Positions 1-8,969 of a DNA stretch of 64,000 nucleotides are shown piece after piece. How positions within the stretch are numbered: position 1 is the first letter of the stretch; each line of letters begins with the position of its first letter. A program made the translations under genes and the position numbers. The DNA comes from Flagellimonas marinaquae (lineage in GTDB: Bacteria > Bacteroidota > Bacteroidia > Flavobacteriales > Flavobacteriaceae): the NCBI RefSeq assembly GCF_023716465.1, contig NZ_CP092415.1:1713501-1777500 (forward strand), given 5' to 3'. A model generated the notes under the pieces. It was given only the letters and a program-made list of their open reading frames with translations, was not told the origin of the DNA and did not search any database.

Positions 1-1
1 T

Positions 2-355
2 ATATCGCATCCTAATTTTGAAGATCATATCAGCTCAGTAACCCAGATTTTGGACGAGATAGAAAGTTCCGACAAGCCTACCATTATGGTCTTTAACAAA
101 ATAGACCAATATAGCCCGGAAACAATAGAAGAAGATGACCTTGTAACCGAACGCACCACTGCACATTTCACCCTTGAGGAATGGAAAAATACTTATTTTA
201 ACAAATTGGGCGACAAGGTTCTGTTTATTTCTGCGCTTAACAAGGAGAACATGGACGAATTCAGAAAACGAGTGTACCATGCCGTAAGGGATATTCATGT
301 GACCCGCTTTCCGTACAACAACTTTTTGTACCCGGAGCATTTGGATGAGTTTTAA
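2..355 (+). CDS. hflX: GTPase HflX, C-terminal part
   Basis: The 3' end of a GTPase reading in from the left edge; 117 codons are visible. HflX is a ribosome-associated GTPase that splits stalled or hibernating 70S ribosomes. Visible features are the DISHPNFEDHI stretch typical of HflX just after switch II, the G4 motif NKID, and an ISALN segment fitting G5. The P-loop and the N-terminal HflX domain lie outside the window. A GC-rich hairpin followed by a T-run starts right after the stop. The family assignment rests on the DISHP and NKID spacing; another Obg-type GTPase is less likely. Confidence 0.88.
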   Translation: MSHPNFEDHISSVTQILDEIESSDKPTIMVFNKIDQYSPETIEEDDLVTERTTAHFTLEEWKNTYFNKLGDKVLFISALNKENMDEFRKRVYHAVRDIHVTRFPYNNFLYPEHLDEF

Positions 356-382
356 GGCGAACGGACGTTCGGCCCGTTTTTT
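356..382 (+). terminator. Intrinsic terminator after hflX
   Basis: Directly after the hflX stop, a slightly bulged GC-rich stem (ggcgaacg / cgttcggcc) is followed by a run of six T. Position and shape fit a rho-independent terminator. Confidence 0.6.
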
Positions 383-574
383 CGATAAACTACATGGGTG
401 AGGCAGGTTCACCACAATTTCAGTGCCCTACACAACAAAAATTTAGAAACTGACCACCGGCGGTATACTTTCACCATGTTTTTAAGTCATTTTAGTGTCA
501 TGCACAGATCTTATGGATCTTAACCTACTTAGACCTTGGTCTTAAGAACATGGAAAAATATTTTTTCACCCCAC
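383..574. other. Intergenic stretch, no gene seen
   Basis: I see no convincing coding frame, tRNA or riboswitch between the hflX terminator and the second hairpin. Because two terminators follow hflX, a short transcript between them is possible, but no clear promoter was found. Confidence 0.4.
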
Positions 575-607
575 AAAAAAGCCCTCTTTATCGAGGGCTT
601 TTTTTGT
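575..607 (+). terminator. Strong intrinsic terminator
   Basis: An A-run, stem GCCCTC, loop TTTATC, stem GAGGGC and a T-run of seven. It is symmetrical and could work in both directions, but only plus-strand genes lie on its left. It separates hflX from the radical SAM gene. Confidence 0.8.
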
Positions 608-719
608 GCCAAGTGATTAAAATATTATCTCCCAGACCATTGCTAAAGTCTTTTATTGGTCTGGGCATAAGAGTAGGTCCTCATAAATTTTTGAACAAAA
701 AAATAAAGGAAATAATCCA

Positions 720-727
720 TATATTTG
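720..727 (+). promoter_or_regulatory. -7 box TATATTTG overlapping a palindrome
   Basis: A match to the Bacteroidota -7 consensus TAnnTTTG, 21 bases before the radical SAM start codon. A TTG at 691-693 lies 26 bases upstream, slightly far for a -33 element. The box overlaps a perfect inverted repeat at 721-743 (see findings). Confidence 0.5.
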
Positions 728-748
728 GAATAAATCCAAATATTGTAA

Positions 749-1816
749 ATGGGAAATTTTCTGAAAGGGAGAGGAGCACAACAAAATACCGATAACAGGT
801 TTTTACAACATGTGTACGAAACTCGGGAAGATTTTTTGGAATTCTGTAGGTTGGAAGGGGAGGTGGCCGACCATAATAAAACAACTTATGTGCCCATTTT
901 TCCAAAGACCATCGTCAATAAAGTGAGCAGCCCGGATGTTGGTATGCAATATTCCATGAATCCTTATCAAGGATGTGAGCATGGTTGTGTGTATTGTTAT
1001 GCCCGAAATACACATGAATTTTGGGGCTATAGTGCTGGATTGGATTTTGAACGTAACATACTCATAAAAAAAGCAGCTCCGGAACTGTTGGAAGAAAAGA
1101 TCAAGCGTAAAAAATGGAAGGCAAGCACTATTGTTATGTCAGGGAACACCGATTGCTACCAACCAGCAGAACAAGAATATGAGTTAACTCGGAAATGCCT
1201 TGAGGTGTTCTTAAAATATCGCCATCCGGTCGGGATCATTACAAAGAATGCATTGGTTTTGAGGGATTTGGACATTTTAAAGGAGTTGAACAGCTATAAT
1301 TTGATCGGCGTAAATATCTCCGTAACCTCATTGTCGGAAAAAATAAGACGAACACTGGAACCCAGAACGGCATCTATCCAAAAAAGACTCAAAACGATCG
1401 AAGCTTTATCGAAAAACAATATCCCGGTTAATGCGATGTTGGCACCAATTATTCCCGGAATAAATTCACATGAACTCTTGCCCTTGGCGAAGACTGTGGC
1501 GGAGCATGGTGCACTTTCTTTTGGTTTAACAGTGGTGCGGCTCAATGGAGCCATTGGACAAATATTTGAGGATTGGATCAGAAAGACCATGCCCGATCGA
1601 GCGGAAAAAGTGCTGCACCAGATAAAAGATTGTCATGGGGGATCGTTGAATGATAGCCGTTTTGGTTCTAGAATGAAAGGGGAAGGTAAAATTGCTCATC
1701 AAATCCACGAAATGGCACATTTGGCCAGACGGCGTTATTTTAATGGAAGAACTTTTCCAAAATTGAATATGGAACTTCATGAGCAGTATAAAGATGGGCA
1801 AATGAAATTGTTTTAG
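749..1816 (+). CDS. PA0069-family radical SAM protein
   Basis: A 355-residue radical SAM enzyme of the PA0069/Rv2578c family, whose substrate is unknown. The N-terminus carries the family motif KGRGAQ (residues 6-11), which fixes the start at 749. The [4Fe-4S] cysteines C76, C80 and C83 form CxxxCxxC (GCEHGCVYCYAR). A partial TIM barrel follows, and the C-terminal QMKLF is the usual family ending. Length is normal. It stands alone, with a promoter-overlapping palindrome just upstream. Family is sure; function is not known. Confidence 0.9.
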   Translation: MGNFLKGRGAQQNTDNRFLQHVYETREDFLEFCRLEGEVADHNKTTYVPIFPKTIVNKVSSPDVGMQYSMNPYQGCEHGCVYCYARNTHEFWGYSAGLDFERNILIKKAAPELLEEKIKRKKWKASTIVMSGNTDCYQPAEQEYELTRKCLEVFLKYRHPVGIITKNALVLRDLDILKELNSYNLIGVNISVTSLSEKIRRTLEPRTASIQKRLKTIEALSKNNIPVNAMLAPIIPGINSHELLPLAKTVAEHGALSFGLTVVRLNGAIGQIFEDWIRKTMPDRAEKVLHQIKDCHGGSLNDSRFGSRMKGEGKIAHQIHEMAHLARRRYFNGRTFPKLNMELHEQYKDGQMKLF

Positions 1817-1994
1817 CTTCAATTGGAATATCACCGATTAGCAAGACATATTTGCCATTTTGATAAGAGGAACAACGTGAAGATTGAGAAACCCATTCTG
1901 CCTAAGATTTATCGCGCATTCTACGTTCGGCTCAAAATGAATAAGAATTTGAAAGATAGTATAGTGCATGAGCATGCAAGAATATGAAAAAAAG

Positions 1995-2017
1995 AAATGG
2001 CCCATTTAGGGCCATTT
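1995..2017 (-). terminator. Terminator of the Gfo/Idh/MocA gene
   Basis: A perfect 9-bp stem (AAATGGCCC / GGGCCATTT) with a 5-base loop. On the minus strand it is followed by an almost pure T-run, and it lies 17 bases past the stop of the minus-strand oxidoreductase. Confidence 0.8.
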
Positions 2018-2033
2018 TCAATATAAATAAAGC

Positions 2034-3458
2034 TTATTTTAATTCCCAGCCTTCGCGGTACTCTCTGGTGACCCACTCGTTGGCTTTGTCATAGTTGGTG
2101 ATTCTCATATTCTCCCCATCCCATTTCAATTTCCTTCTTCCTGGTGAGTTATATGGATTCCAGTCCCTGGGCGTTTTTCCTTCCTGCAGCTCTTTGTATT
2201 GATATGCTTTAACGGCCAAGTTGCCCATTAAAACTGTTTCTGTCAACTTGCCGGCCTTATCAAAGTTGGATGAGGTGGGCGTACCATTTTGGCACCCATC
2301 CACAAAATTGGCAATATGTCCATCCATTCCACCTGGAACCCTAGGGTATTTAGGAGATGGGGCTTTGTATAGATCCATCATATTCGAAGGCAATAATCGG
2401 GCATTTCGTGAATATGTATCACATACCAAAATACCTTTTTCACCATACATTACGGTACCGCCTCCGCTATCTCCGATGGTTTCACCATCTTTTAATTCGT
2501 CCGGTAGATTTGGTTTAAGTCCGCCATCGTACCAGTTTAACGCGATATCACCATGCTCTTCGTGCTCAAACTTAAGATGTATTTTGGATGATGGAGGGCA
2601 AGAATGACTGTAATCCGCTTCCACAAAATCATCCACCCAAACAGTGGTGCAACTAGCTTCTGCTTCAATCGGATAACCAAGGTCCAGAACACTGAAAGGG
2701 GTTTCCATAATATGGCAGCCCATATCGCCCAAAGCACCAGTTCCAAAATCCCAAAAACCTCTCCATTTAAATGGGAGGTAAGCATTGTTATAATCCCGCA
2801 TAGCCGCTGGGCCTAACCAGAGGTCCCAATCCAATTCTTTGGGAATGCGGTCTTTTTTTGTGGGCATGGGCACCCCTTGCGGCCAAACAGGACGGTTGGT
2901 CCAACAATCAATAGTATGTACCTTTCCAATAATACCGGATTCTACCCATTCCCGGGCAATCCGGCTATCGTCGCTGGAAGCACCTTGGTTTCCCATTTGG
3001 GTAACAATGCCATTTTCCTTGGCAACTTGGGTCATTAACCTGGCTTCGTGAATATTGTGCGTTAAAGGTTTTTCTACATAGGCATGCTTTTTTTCGCGCA
3101 TAAAGGGCAATGCAATGCTGGCATGTGTATGGTCGGGGGTAGCGACCATAATGGCATCAATGTCGTTAAGGTGCTTGTCAAAAACTTTGCGAAAATCTTT
3201 AAAGCGCTTTACATCCGGGAACTGTTCGTAGGTTTGCGCGGCACGGCGGTCGTCAACATCACAAAAAGCCACAAATTTTACACGGCCGGTATTGTGTAAC
3301 CCGTTGATTACGCCATTACCCCTTCCTCCAACACCAAAACCGGCAACATACAGAGTGTCACTAGGGGCAACATGTGTTTTCCCCAAGACATGGCTGGGTA
3401 CAATGGAAAAAGCGGCCGAAGCAGCTGCAGCATTTTTTATGAACTTTCTTCTTTGCAT
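2034..3458 (-). CDS. Tat-exported Gfo/Idh/MocA family oxidoreductase
   Basis: A predicted periplasmic NAD(P)-dependent sugar oxidoreductase of 474 residues. I place the start at 3458, so the protein begins with a twin-arginine signal (MQRRKFIKN then an Ala-rich stretch); an in-frame start at 3488 would put ten residues before it. A Rossmann fold follows, with GFGVGG at 40-45 and the EKP motif at 129-131, then the C-terminal Gfo/Idh/MocA substrate domain. Tat export fits a protein folded with its cofactor before transport, as in glucose-fructose oxidoreductase. It is monocistronic, divergent from the glycosyltransferase, and separate from the sugar-oxidation locus at 16-25 kb. Substrate unknown. 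Confidence 0.87.
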   Translation of the reverse strand: MQRRKFIKNAAAASAAFSIVPSHVLGKTHVAPSDTLYVAGFGVGGRGNGVINGLHNTGRVKFVAFCDVDDRRAAQTYEQFPDVKRFKDFRKVFDKHLNDIDAIMVATPDHTHASIALPFMREKKHAYVEKPLTHNIHEARLMTQVAKENGIVTQMGNQGASSDDSRIAREWVESGIIGKVHTIDCWTNRPVWPQGVPMPTKKDRIPKELDWDLWLGPAAMRDYNNAYLPFKWRGFWDFGTGALGDMGCHIMETPFSVLDLGYPIEAEASCTTVWVDDFVEADYSHSCPPSSKIHLKFEHEEHGDIALNWYDGGLKPNLPDELKDGETIGDSGGGTVMYGEKGILVCDTYSRNARLLPSNMMDLYKAPSPKYPRVPGGMDGHIANFVDGCQNGTPTSSNFDKAGKLTETVLMGNLAVKAYQYKELQEGKTPRDWNPYNSPGRRKLKWDGENMRITNYDKANEWVTREYREGWELK

Positions 3459-3646
3459 TTTGTTTAGTTTGATTTTATGAAATTCCAAGATACAAAAAAC
3501 TCGTGGAGCACAATCTCAAATTTCTTTTGGGTCGATGCTCCCTTTTGTTAGGATTAAGACACGATTACGTTAAAGTATTTTTAAATCCGATCTAAAAACA
3601 CATTTGATTCGTAAATGATTAAAACACTGCATACAATTCAAATTTT

Positions 3647-5086
3647 ATGAAGAACACTACCTCGAATCAACAGAAAAAAAGTTCCTTTTTTAAAACTACC
3701 TTGAACACCCTAAAACAGATCAACCTTTTCTCTAGCATACGTAAATTCTTCCATACTGCGGACGCATGGGGTGTTTTTGTAATGGGAAGCACTTTTGTGC
3801 TAATGCTCGGGTCTGCCTATCTAGTATATATTTTACAAGGTGACTTTGAACAGTTCAACATGGAGCGGATGGAAAATAGCTTAGGACTGACCTTTATGAT
3901 CATTGCTGCGGCATTGTTTGTTTTCAAGACAAGTTTCTTTTTGTATACCGTTTATAGATATTTTAAGTATAAACCGATTTCTTCCGTTTCGGATGAGGAG
4001 CTGCCTACCTGTACCGTAATTGTGCCCGCTTACAACGAAGGCAAGCAGGTCTATCACACTTTGATAAGTCTTGCCGAAAGTGATTTCCCTATGGAGAAAC
4101 TCGAGCTTTTGGCCATAGATGATGGTAGTCAGGACGATACATGGGAATGGATACAAGAAGCAAAAAAAGAGCTTGGGAACAGTGTGTCCATTTATAAACA
4201 GCCAAAAAACAAAGGAAAAAGGCATGCACTCTATCGTGGGTTTAATGAGGGTAAGGGAGAGATTTTTGTGACTGTGGACAGTGATTCGATTGTAAAATCG
4301 GATACGCTTCGAAATTTAGTGAGTCCATTCGTAACCAATCCCGAGTGTGGCGCTGTCGCAGGTAACATCCGAGTGCTGAACAACGAAAAAGCATTGTTGC
4401 CAAAAATGTTGGACGTAAGTTTTGTTTTGAGTTTTGAGTTTGTACGCTCAGCGGAGAGCAGCCTAAATTCGGTTTTGTGTACTCCTGGGGCGTTGGCCGC
4501 CTACAGAAGTTCAGCAGTATTTGCCTGTTTGCCCGATTGGATCAACCAAACCTTTATGGGAAAACCTTCCGATATTGGGGAAGATCGAGCTATGACAAAC
4601 ATGATCCTGAAACAAGGACACCATGTGTTGTTCCAAAGGAATGCATACTGTTACACCAATGTTCCAGAACAATATAAAGGACTGTACAAAATGTTCATTA
4701 GGTGGGGAAGGAGCAATGTTAGGGAAAATATAGAAATGTCCAAGTACGTGTTCAAAAATTTCCGAAAAGGGCCTAAAACAGGTACAAGGTTGTTGTTTAC
4801 AAGTCAGTTTTTAAGGATCATAATGAGTTATCCGTTCTTGATCTTTATGTTATTCTTTATACTAACCCATCCGCTATTATTTATTAGTTCAACATTGGTA
4901 AGTATTATGGTATTGACCTCGTTTCCCGTATTTTTCTATGCCAAACGCTACGAGCTTTCCGAATCGTTCTGGGCTTATTCCTATAGCATACTATACACCT
5001 TTGGTCTATTTTGGATTACACCCTATGCCATCGCTACCGCTAACAAAAGGGGTTGGTTAACACGTGGACTATCCAATAAAAAATAA
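3647..5086 (+). CDS. Processive family 2 glycosyltransferase, membrane bound
   Basis: A 479-residue inner-membrane glycosyltransferase of the hyaluronan/cellulose/poly-GlcNAc synthase type, likely making and exporting a polysaccharide. Two TM segments (about 43-65 and 80-104) precede a cytosolic GT-A domain with DDGS (158-161), DSD (211-213), GED (311-313) and a RWGRS segment (352-356) matching the Q/RxxRW acceptor-site motif of processive enzymes. Further TM helices close the protein (about 375-470). No polysaccharide gene cluster surrounds it, so the polymer cannot be named. Its end lies 3 bases from that of the convergent HD gene. Confidence 0.88.
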   Translation: MKNTTSNQQKKSSFFKTTLNTLKQINLFSSIRKFFHTADAWGVFVMGSTFVLMLGSAYLVYILQGDFEQFNMERMENSLGLTFMIIAAALFVFKTSFFLYTVYRYFKYKPISSVSDEELPTCTVIVPAYNEGKQVYHTLISLAESDFPMEKLELLAIDDGSQDDTWEWIQEAKKELGNSVSIYKQPKNKGKRHALYRGFNEGKGEIFVTVDSDSIVKSDTLRNLVSPFVTNPECGAVAGNIRVLNNEKALLPKMLDVSFVLSFEFVRSAESSLNSVLCTPGALAAYRSSAVFACLPDWINQTFMGKPSDIGEDRAMTNMILKQGHHVLFQRNAYCYTNVPEQYKGLYKMFIRWGRSNVRENIEMSKYVFKNFRKGPKTGTRLLFTSQFLRIIMSYPFLIFMLFFILTHPLLFISSTLVSIMVLTSFPVFFYAKRYELSESFWAYSYSILYTFGLFWITPYAIATANKRGWLTRGLSNKK

Positions 5087-5089
5087 AAT

Positions 5090-5749
5090 TTATTTAAAAA
5101 TACCAACTTCTCTATAAAATTGCTCAAGAAAACATTCCATAAATCGGTGTCTTTCTTGAGCTATTTTTTTGCCTGTTGTAGTATTCATTGTATCCTTTAG
5201 CAACAGTAATTTTTCGTAAAAATGGTTAATTGTTGGGGCATTGGAATTTTTGTACTCCTCTTTGCTCATTTGTAAATTGGGGGGAATCTCTGGATTATAA
5301 AGTTCACGGTTTTTAAATCCACCATAATTAAAAGCCCTGGCAATACCTATGGCACCAATAGCGTCCAACCTGTCTGCATCTTGTACAATTTGGAGCTCTT
5401 TGGATGTAAACGAAGCCCCATTGTTATCTAAACTGTTCTTAAAGGACATATGCTTTATAATGTTGACCACATGCTCAATAATTTCTTTATCAACAGATTG
5501 GGATTCCAAGAACTCTCTCGCCTTGGAGGGGCCAATATTTTCATTGCCGTTATGGAACTTTGGGTCGGCAATATCATGGAGTAGTGCAGCTAGTTGAACC
5601 ACAAGCGAATTGGCACTTTCCTGTTTTAAAATCGATTTTGATGTATTGAAAACACGTTCAATATGGAACCAATCGTGACCTCCTTCTGCATTTTGAAGCT
5701 CTTTTTTTACAAAATCAATGGTGCTTTGAACTAGTTGGTCATTCTTCAT
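5090..5749 (-). CDS. HD domain phosphohydrolase (YpgQ-like)
   Basis: A 219-residue soluble HD-superfamily protein, probably a metal-dependent phosphohydrolase of the YpgQ/YedJ type. The metal ligands are visible: H29 in the GHDWFHIERV segment, the H58-D59 pair in LLHDIAD, and an Asp in VQDADRLDAIG (about 124-126). The start codon directly abuts the stop of the upstream acyltransferase gene, implying co-transcription and translational coupling. The substrate is unknown; relatives have been reported to act on nucleotides or small phosphate compounds. Confidence 0.82.
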   Translation of the reverse strand: MKNDQLVQSTIDFVKKELQNAEGGHDWFHIERVFNTSKSILKQESANSLVVQLAALLHDIADPKFHNGNENIGPSKAREFLESQSVDKEIIEHVVNIIKHMSFKNSLDNNGASFTSKELQIVQDADRLDAIGAIGIARAFNYGGFKNRELYNPEIPPNLQMSKEEYKNSNAPTINHFYEKLLLLKDTMNTTTGKKIAQERHRFMECFLEQFYREVGIFK

Positions 5750-6484
5750 CTAATGTGTATTTACTCCCGAAACAATTTGTTTTTCTATTTGGGCGATCAG
5801 TTCATCGGCATTCCCTTTGTTCTCCATTAGCGGGTGTACATCAAACGTAAGATGAGAGCCCAGTCCCATCGGAAATTTTCCGTATCGCAACAGTTTCCAA
5901 GAATTGTTTATGCTCACGGGCACGATCAATGCGGAAGGTGCGTTCTTCAACATTACCTTGAGCCCAGTGGTCCTAAAAGGTTTTGGCACCCCGTTTCTAC
6001 TTCGGGTCCCTTCAGGAAAAATAACAGCACTTCGGTTATTTTCCTCGATATACTTGGCCAACTTTTGAAGCTCGGCAATGGACTGCTTAGGGTCTTTTCT
6101 ATCTATAAGTGCCGAACCACCGTGCCTTAAGTTATAGGATACACTGGGGATTCCTTTTCCCAATTCAATCTTGCTCACAAACTTGGGGTGGAATTTACGC
6201 ATGTACCAGATAATAGGAGGAATATCGTACATGCTCTGATGATTGGTAACAATGATCAGGGGTCTGCTTTTAGGAAGATCTTGTTTGTTCCTAAAACTAT
6301 AACGCGTGCCCAGAACATTTGTGCAACGCATTATAAACCAATTTAATATGGAAACGCTGCCCTTATGGGCATTATATCCGAAAATATTTAAACATACCCA
6401 TTGTATGGGATGAAAAATAGCAAGGACCAGACCAAAAAGGACAAAGAAAACAATGGTTAGGGGGTACGATAACAGTTTTAGCAC
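5750..6484 (-). CDS. plsC: 1-acyl-sn-glycerol-3-phosphate acyltransferase
   Basis: A 244-residue lysophosphatidic acid acyltransferase, the second acyl step of phospholipid synthesis, at the inner membrane. One or two N-terminal hydrophobic helices (5-33) are followed by the catalytic NHQSMYD box (81-87, HX4D) and the glycerol-phosphate-binding FPEGTRSR box (156-163), with a VPVSI segment near the end. Length is normal for PlsC. It is the first gene of a two-gene unit with the HD protein. Whether it is the main housekeeping PlsC cannot be told from the window. Confidence 0.9.
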   Translation of the reverse strand: MLKLLSYPLTIVFFVLFGLVLAIFHPIQWVCLNIFGYNAHKGSVSILNWFIMRCTNVLGTRYSFRNKQDLPKSRPLIIVTNHQSMYDIPPIIWYMRKFHPKFVSKIELGKGIPSVSYNLRHGGSALIDRKDPKQSIAELQKLAKYIEENNRSAVIFPEGTRSRNGVPKPFRTTGLKVMLKNAPSALIVPVSINNSWKLLRYGKFPMGLGSHLTFDVHPLMENKGNADELIAQIEKQIVSGVNTH

Positions 6485-6520
6485 GTTTGCACAGGTATTG
6501 GTTGATGTAAAAATAAGAAA

Positions 6521-6537
6521 CCACCCTAAAAGGGTGG
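6521..6537 (-). terminator. Terminator of the bacilliredoxin gene
   Basis: A perfect 7-bp stem (CCACCCT / AGGGTGG) with a 3-base loop. On the minus strand it is followed by TTTCTTATTTTT, 27 bases beyond the bacilliredoxin stop. Confidence 0.7.
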
Positions 6538-6563
6538 TCTTTCGATATCTTATTTACTTGATT

Positions 6564-6974
6564 TTAGCAAAATTCGTTATAGGCTTCCATCAAATTTTCG
6601 GCAATAAGTTCTGCAGGTCTTCCTTCAATATGGTGTCTTTCGATCATGTGTACCAATTCACCATCTTTGAAAAGGGCCATGCTGGGTGAAGAGGGAGGAA
6701 ACGGGACCATGTGGTTTCTTGCCGTAGCAACTGCCTCCATATCGACCCCGGCAAAAACAGTGACCAAATTATTCGGTGTTTTGCTGTTTTGAAGGCTCAA
6801 CTTGGCCGCAGGTCTTGCGTTGGCCGCGGCACAACCACAAACCGAGTTTACCACGACCAAGGTGGTGCCATCCTTTTTTAGGGCATTTTCAACAGCTTCG
6901 CTGGTATGTAGTTCTTCGAACCCGGCTCCTGCCAAGTCTTCGCGCATAGGTTTTACCAATTCTTCTGGATACAT
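6564..6974 (-). CDS. BrxA/BrxB family bacilliredoxin
   Basis: A 136-residue thioredoxin-fold protein of the bacilliredoxin (YphP/YqiW, DUF1094) family, which removes low-molecular-weight thiol groups from oxidised proteins. The CGC active site is C46-G-C48 in the segment VNSVCGCAA. The N-terminal MYPEELVKPMREDL and the segment around MVPFPPSSPSMALF are typical of the family. Length is normal. Which thiol it serves in Flavobacteria is not settled by the sequence. Confidence 0.93.
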   Translation of the reverse strand: MYPEELVKPMREDLAGAGFEELHTSEAVENALKKDGTTLVVVNSVCGCAAANARPAAKLSLQNSKTPNNLVTVFAGVDMEAVATARNHMVPFPPSSPSMALFKDGELVHMIERHHIEGRPAELIAENLMEAYNEFC

Positions 6975-6996
6975 AGACTTCTTTTTAATTACGGTA

Positions 6997-7004
6997 CAAA
7001 GATA
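6997..7004 (-). promoter_or_regulatory. -7 box TATCTTTG for bacilliredoxin
   Basis: On the minus strand TATCTTTG ends 22 bases before the bacilliredoxin ATG. It matches TAnnTTTG exactly. No clear TTG was found at -33. Confidence 0.5.
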
Positions 7005-7050
7005 CGGTATTGTCAGGTTTTTTTCATCACCCTTAACATTGCTTAAAGCT

Positions 7051-7078
7051 TTGTTTACTTATCAAACCCCTATCTTTG
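7051..7078 (+). promoter_or_regulatory. Promoter of the TerB/J-domain gene
   Basis: TTG at 7051-7053, 17 bases, then TATCTTTG at 7071-7078 match the Bacteroidota -33/-7 pattern. The leader would be only about 12 bases. Confidence 0.6.
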
Positions 7079-7096
7079 CGCTTTAATTTTTGAAGT

Positions 7097-7834
7097 ATGA
7101 TCAAGTGGATAGCCGCTTTTCTTGGTTATTTTTTATTCAGATTTCCCGGTGCGGTATTGGGGTTTATAGTAGGGAGCTTTTTGGACAACTTTGGTGGTTC
7201 TGGCAATAGAACACGCACAGTTTTTGAAAATGTGACCAGACAATCGGTTTCTCCTGCCGATTTTGAACTGAACCTATTATCTCTTTGTTCCATTATAATT
7301 AAAGCCGATGGACAGGTAAACCAGAGAGAGTTGGATTACGTAAGGCAGTATTTTTTGAGCACGTACGGAAAAGAGAAAGCAAATGCTATCTTTAGAACGT
7401 TCAACCAAGTAATTAAAAAAAGGGAGATATCCGCTGAGCGCATTTGCAGCTTTATGGCACAGCGTACCAGATATGAAGTGCGGTTGCAACTGCTGCATTT
7501 TTTGTTCGGTATAGCCCAATCCGATGGGCAGGTAAGTAAGGCAGAGGCACAAAAACTTAAAGAGATTGCAAGGTATTTGCGTGTCGGCCAACACGATTTT
7601 GAAAGTATAATGGCCATGTTCATTAAATCGGCCGATACCGCATACAAAATTTTGGAAATTGAAAAAACCGCCACCGATGATGAGGTAAAGAAAGCTTACC
7701 GGACGATGGCGAAAAAATATCATCCGGACCGGGTGGTCACGGAAAATGAGGCCATACGAAAAGGCGCCGAAGAAAAATTTAAAGAAGTACAAAAAGCCTA
7801 CGAAACCATCCAAAAGGAAAGAGGACTATCTTAA
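7097..7834 (+). CDS. TerB/J-domain co-chaperone, DjlA-like
   Basis: A 245-residue protein with a Gly-rich hydrophobic N-terminal helix (about 5-30), a TerB-like helical domain (about 55-165) and a C-terminal J domain with the DnaK-activating HPD motif at 209-211. The same order occurs in DjlA of proteobacteria, a membrane-anchored DnaK partner, so recruitment of DnaK to the membrane is the likely role. The J domain is short and ends the protein. HupE/UreJ follows 12 bases later, suggesting an operon. The DjlA name is by domain order, not proven orthology. Confidence 0.85.
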   Translation: MIKWIAAFLGYFLFRFPGAVLGFIVGSFLDNFGGSGNRTRTVFENVTRQSVSPADFELNLLSLCSIIIKADGQVNQRELDYVRQYFLSTYGKEKANAIFRTFNQVIKKREISAERICSFMAQRTRYEVRLQLLHFLFGIAQSDGQVSKAEAQKLKEIARYLRVGQHDFESIMAMFIKSADTAYKILEIEKTATDDEVKKAYRTMAKKYHPDRVVTENEAIRKGAEEKFKEVQKAYETIQKERGLS

Positions 7835-7846
7835 TCAATTATAAAC

Positions 7847-8431
7847 ATGGACGAATTTTTATTTTATACCAAATTAGGTCTTGAGCACGTCTTGGATTTT
7901 GGGGCATACGACCATATTTTGTTTCTATCGGCCCTAGCAGTGCCGTTCACATTCAAATATTGGAAACGCGTATTGATTTTGGCTACCATTTTTACCATTG
8001 CGCACTGTACATCTTTGGCTTTATCGGTGTATGAGGTTATGACCGTGGATGTTGGTCTTATCGAATTTTTGATTCCGGTTACGATTTTGCTAACAGCCCT
8101 CTTCAATTTTGCCTATGTGTATCGCGAAGCACTCGATGTAGGTATTTTTCTTCACGTTTTGGCAACGGCATTCTTTGGTTTGATCCATGGGTTCGGGTTT
8201 TCCAACTACTTTAAAATGCTAATGGCAGAGGAAGAGGACAAAATTACACCATTGTTGGGGTTTGCCACAGGTATAGAACTTTCGCAGATAACCATAATTT
8301 TAGTGGTACTGGCCATTGCATATGCTGTTTTAAATCTCTTCAAAGTAAAAAGGCGCATATATATTGCCATTGCGTCAATTTTGATCATAGCCATCACAAT
8401 ACCTTTGTTGATTGCTACGTTCCCCATGTAG
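7847..8431 (+). CDS. HupE/UreJ family membrane protein
   Basis: A 194-residue inner-membrane protein with about six TM helices. The family contains HupE/UreJ nickel permeases, but most Bacteroidota members have no known substrate. Conserved histidines are visible in LEHVLDFGAYDHILFL (H14, H23), TIAHCTSL (about 53) and GLIHGFGFSNY; the last segment is a family signature. It follows the TerB/J-domain gene by 12 bases. No urease or hydrogenase genes are nearby, so a nickel role is unsupported here. Confidence 0.82.
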   Translation: MDEFLFYTKLGLEHVLDFGAYDHILFLSALAVPFTFKYWKRVLILATIFTIAHCTSLALSVYEVMTVDVGLIEFLIPVTILLTALFNFAYVYREALDVGIFLHVLATAFFGLIHGFGFSNYFKMLMAEEEDKITPLLGFATGIELSQITIILVVLAIAYAVLNLFKVKRRIYIAIASILIIAITIPLLIATFPM

Positions 8432-8516
8432 GGCCAAAGTTAAATTTAATCGAATAAGGTTGTAAAGGTCTTTTAAAGCAGGTATATTTAATTAATTATC
8501 AGCGTTTTTTGGATAA

Positions 8517-8954
8517 ATGAAGGCGAGCAAGCAAGAAAAATACGATAAGGCCTATTTACGGATGGCCCAAGAATGGGGCAAATTGTCTTACTGTAAAAGA
8601 AGGCAGGTAGGTGCCATAATCGTTAAGGACAGGATGATCATTTCCGACGGTTACAACGGTACACCTACTGGATTTGAAAATTTTTGCGAAGACGATGAAG
8701 GGTACACAAAATGGTACGTGCTCCATGCCGAGGCCAACGCCATACTTAAAGTAGCCTCTTCTACACAGTCTTGCGAGGGCGCCACATTGTACATTACACT
8801 CTCACCTTGCAGGGAATGTAGTAAGCTTGTGCACCAGGCTGGCATAAAACGTGTGGTATACCAGAATGCCTACAAAGACGATTCTGGATTAAAATTTCTG
8901 GAAAGGGCAGGCGTAGAAATTGTTCATTTGCCCATCCTGGAAGAAATGGTTTAA
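8517..8954 (+). CDS. dCMP deaminase
   Basis: A 145-residue zinc-dependent deoxycytidylate deaminase, supplying dUMP for thymidylate synthesis. The zinc site is complete: H70-A-E72 in HAEANA, with E72 as the proton shuttle, and C98-x-x-C101 in SPCREC. The N-terminal GYNGTPTGFENFCED stretch is typical of dCMP rather than cytidine deaminases. The protease gene starts 15 bases after the stop, so the two are probably co-transcribed. Confidence 0.93.
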   Translation: MKASKQEKYDKAYLRMAQEWGKLSYCKRRQVGAIIVKDRMIISDGYNGTPTGFENFCEDDEGYTKWYVLHAEANAILKVASSTQSCEGATLYITLSPCRECSKLVHQAGIKRVVYQNAYKDDSGLKFLERAGVEIVHLPILEEMV

Positions 8955-8969
8955 TACCATAATAGCTAT

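Noticed and set aside
35..415. Minus-strand open frame of 126 codons over the hflX end
   Set aside because: It lies opposite the clearly conserved HflX C-terminus and shows no family features; it is a shadow frame.
550..795. Plus-strand frame of 81 codons before the radical SAM gene
   Set aside because: It reads through a strong terminator hairpin and the promoter and overlaps the N-terminal KGRGAQ-coding region in another frame.
1817..1987. Frame continuing about 55 codons past the TAG of the radical SAM gene
   Set aside because: The enzyme already ends with the normal family C-terminus (KLF), and an open run of this length past a stop is not unlikely by chance. No suppressor context seen.
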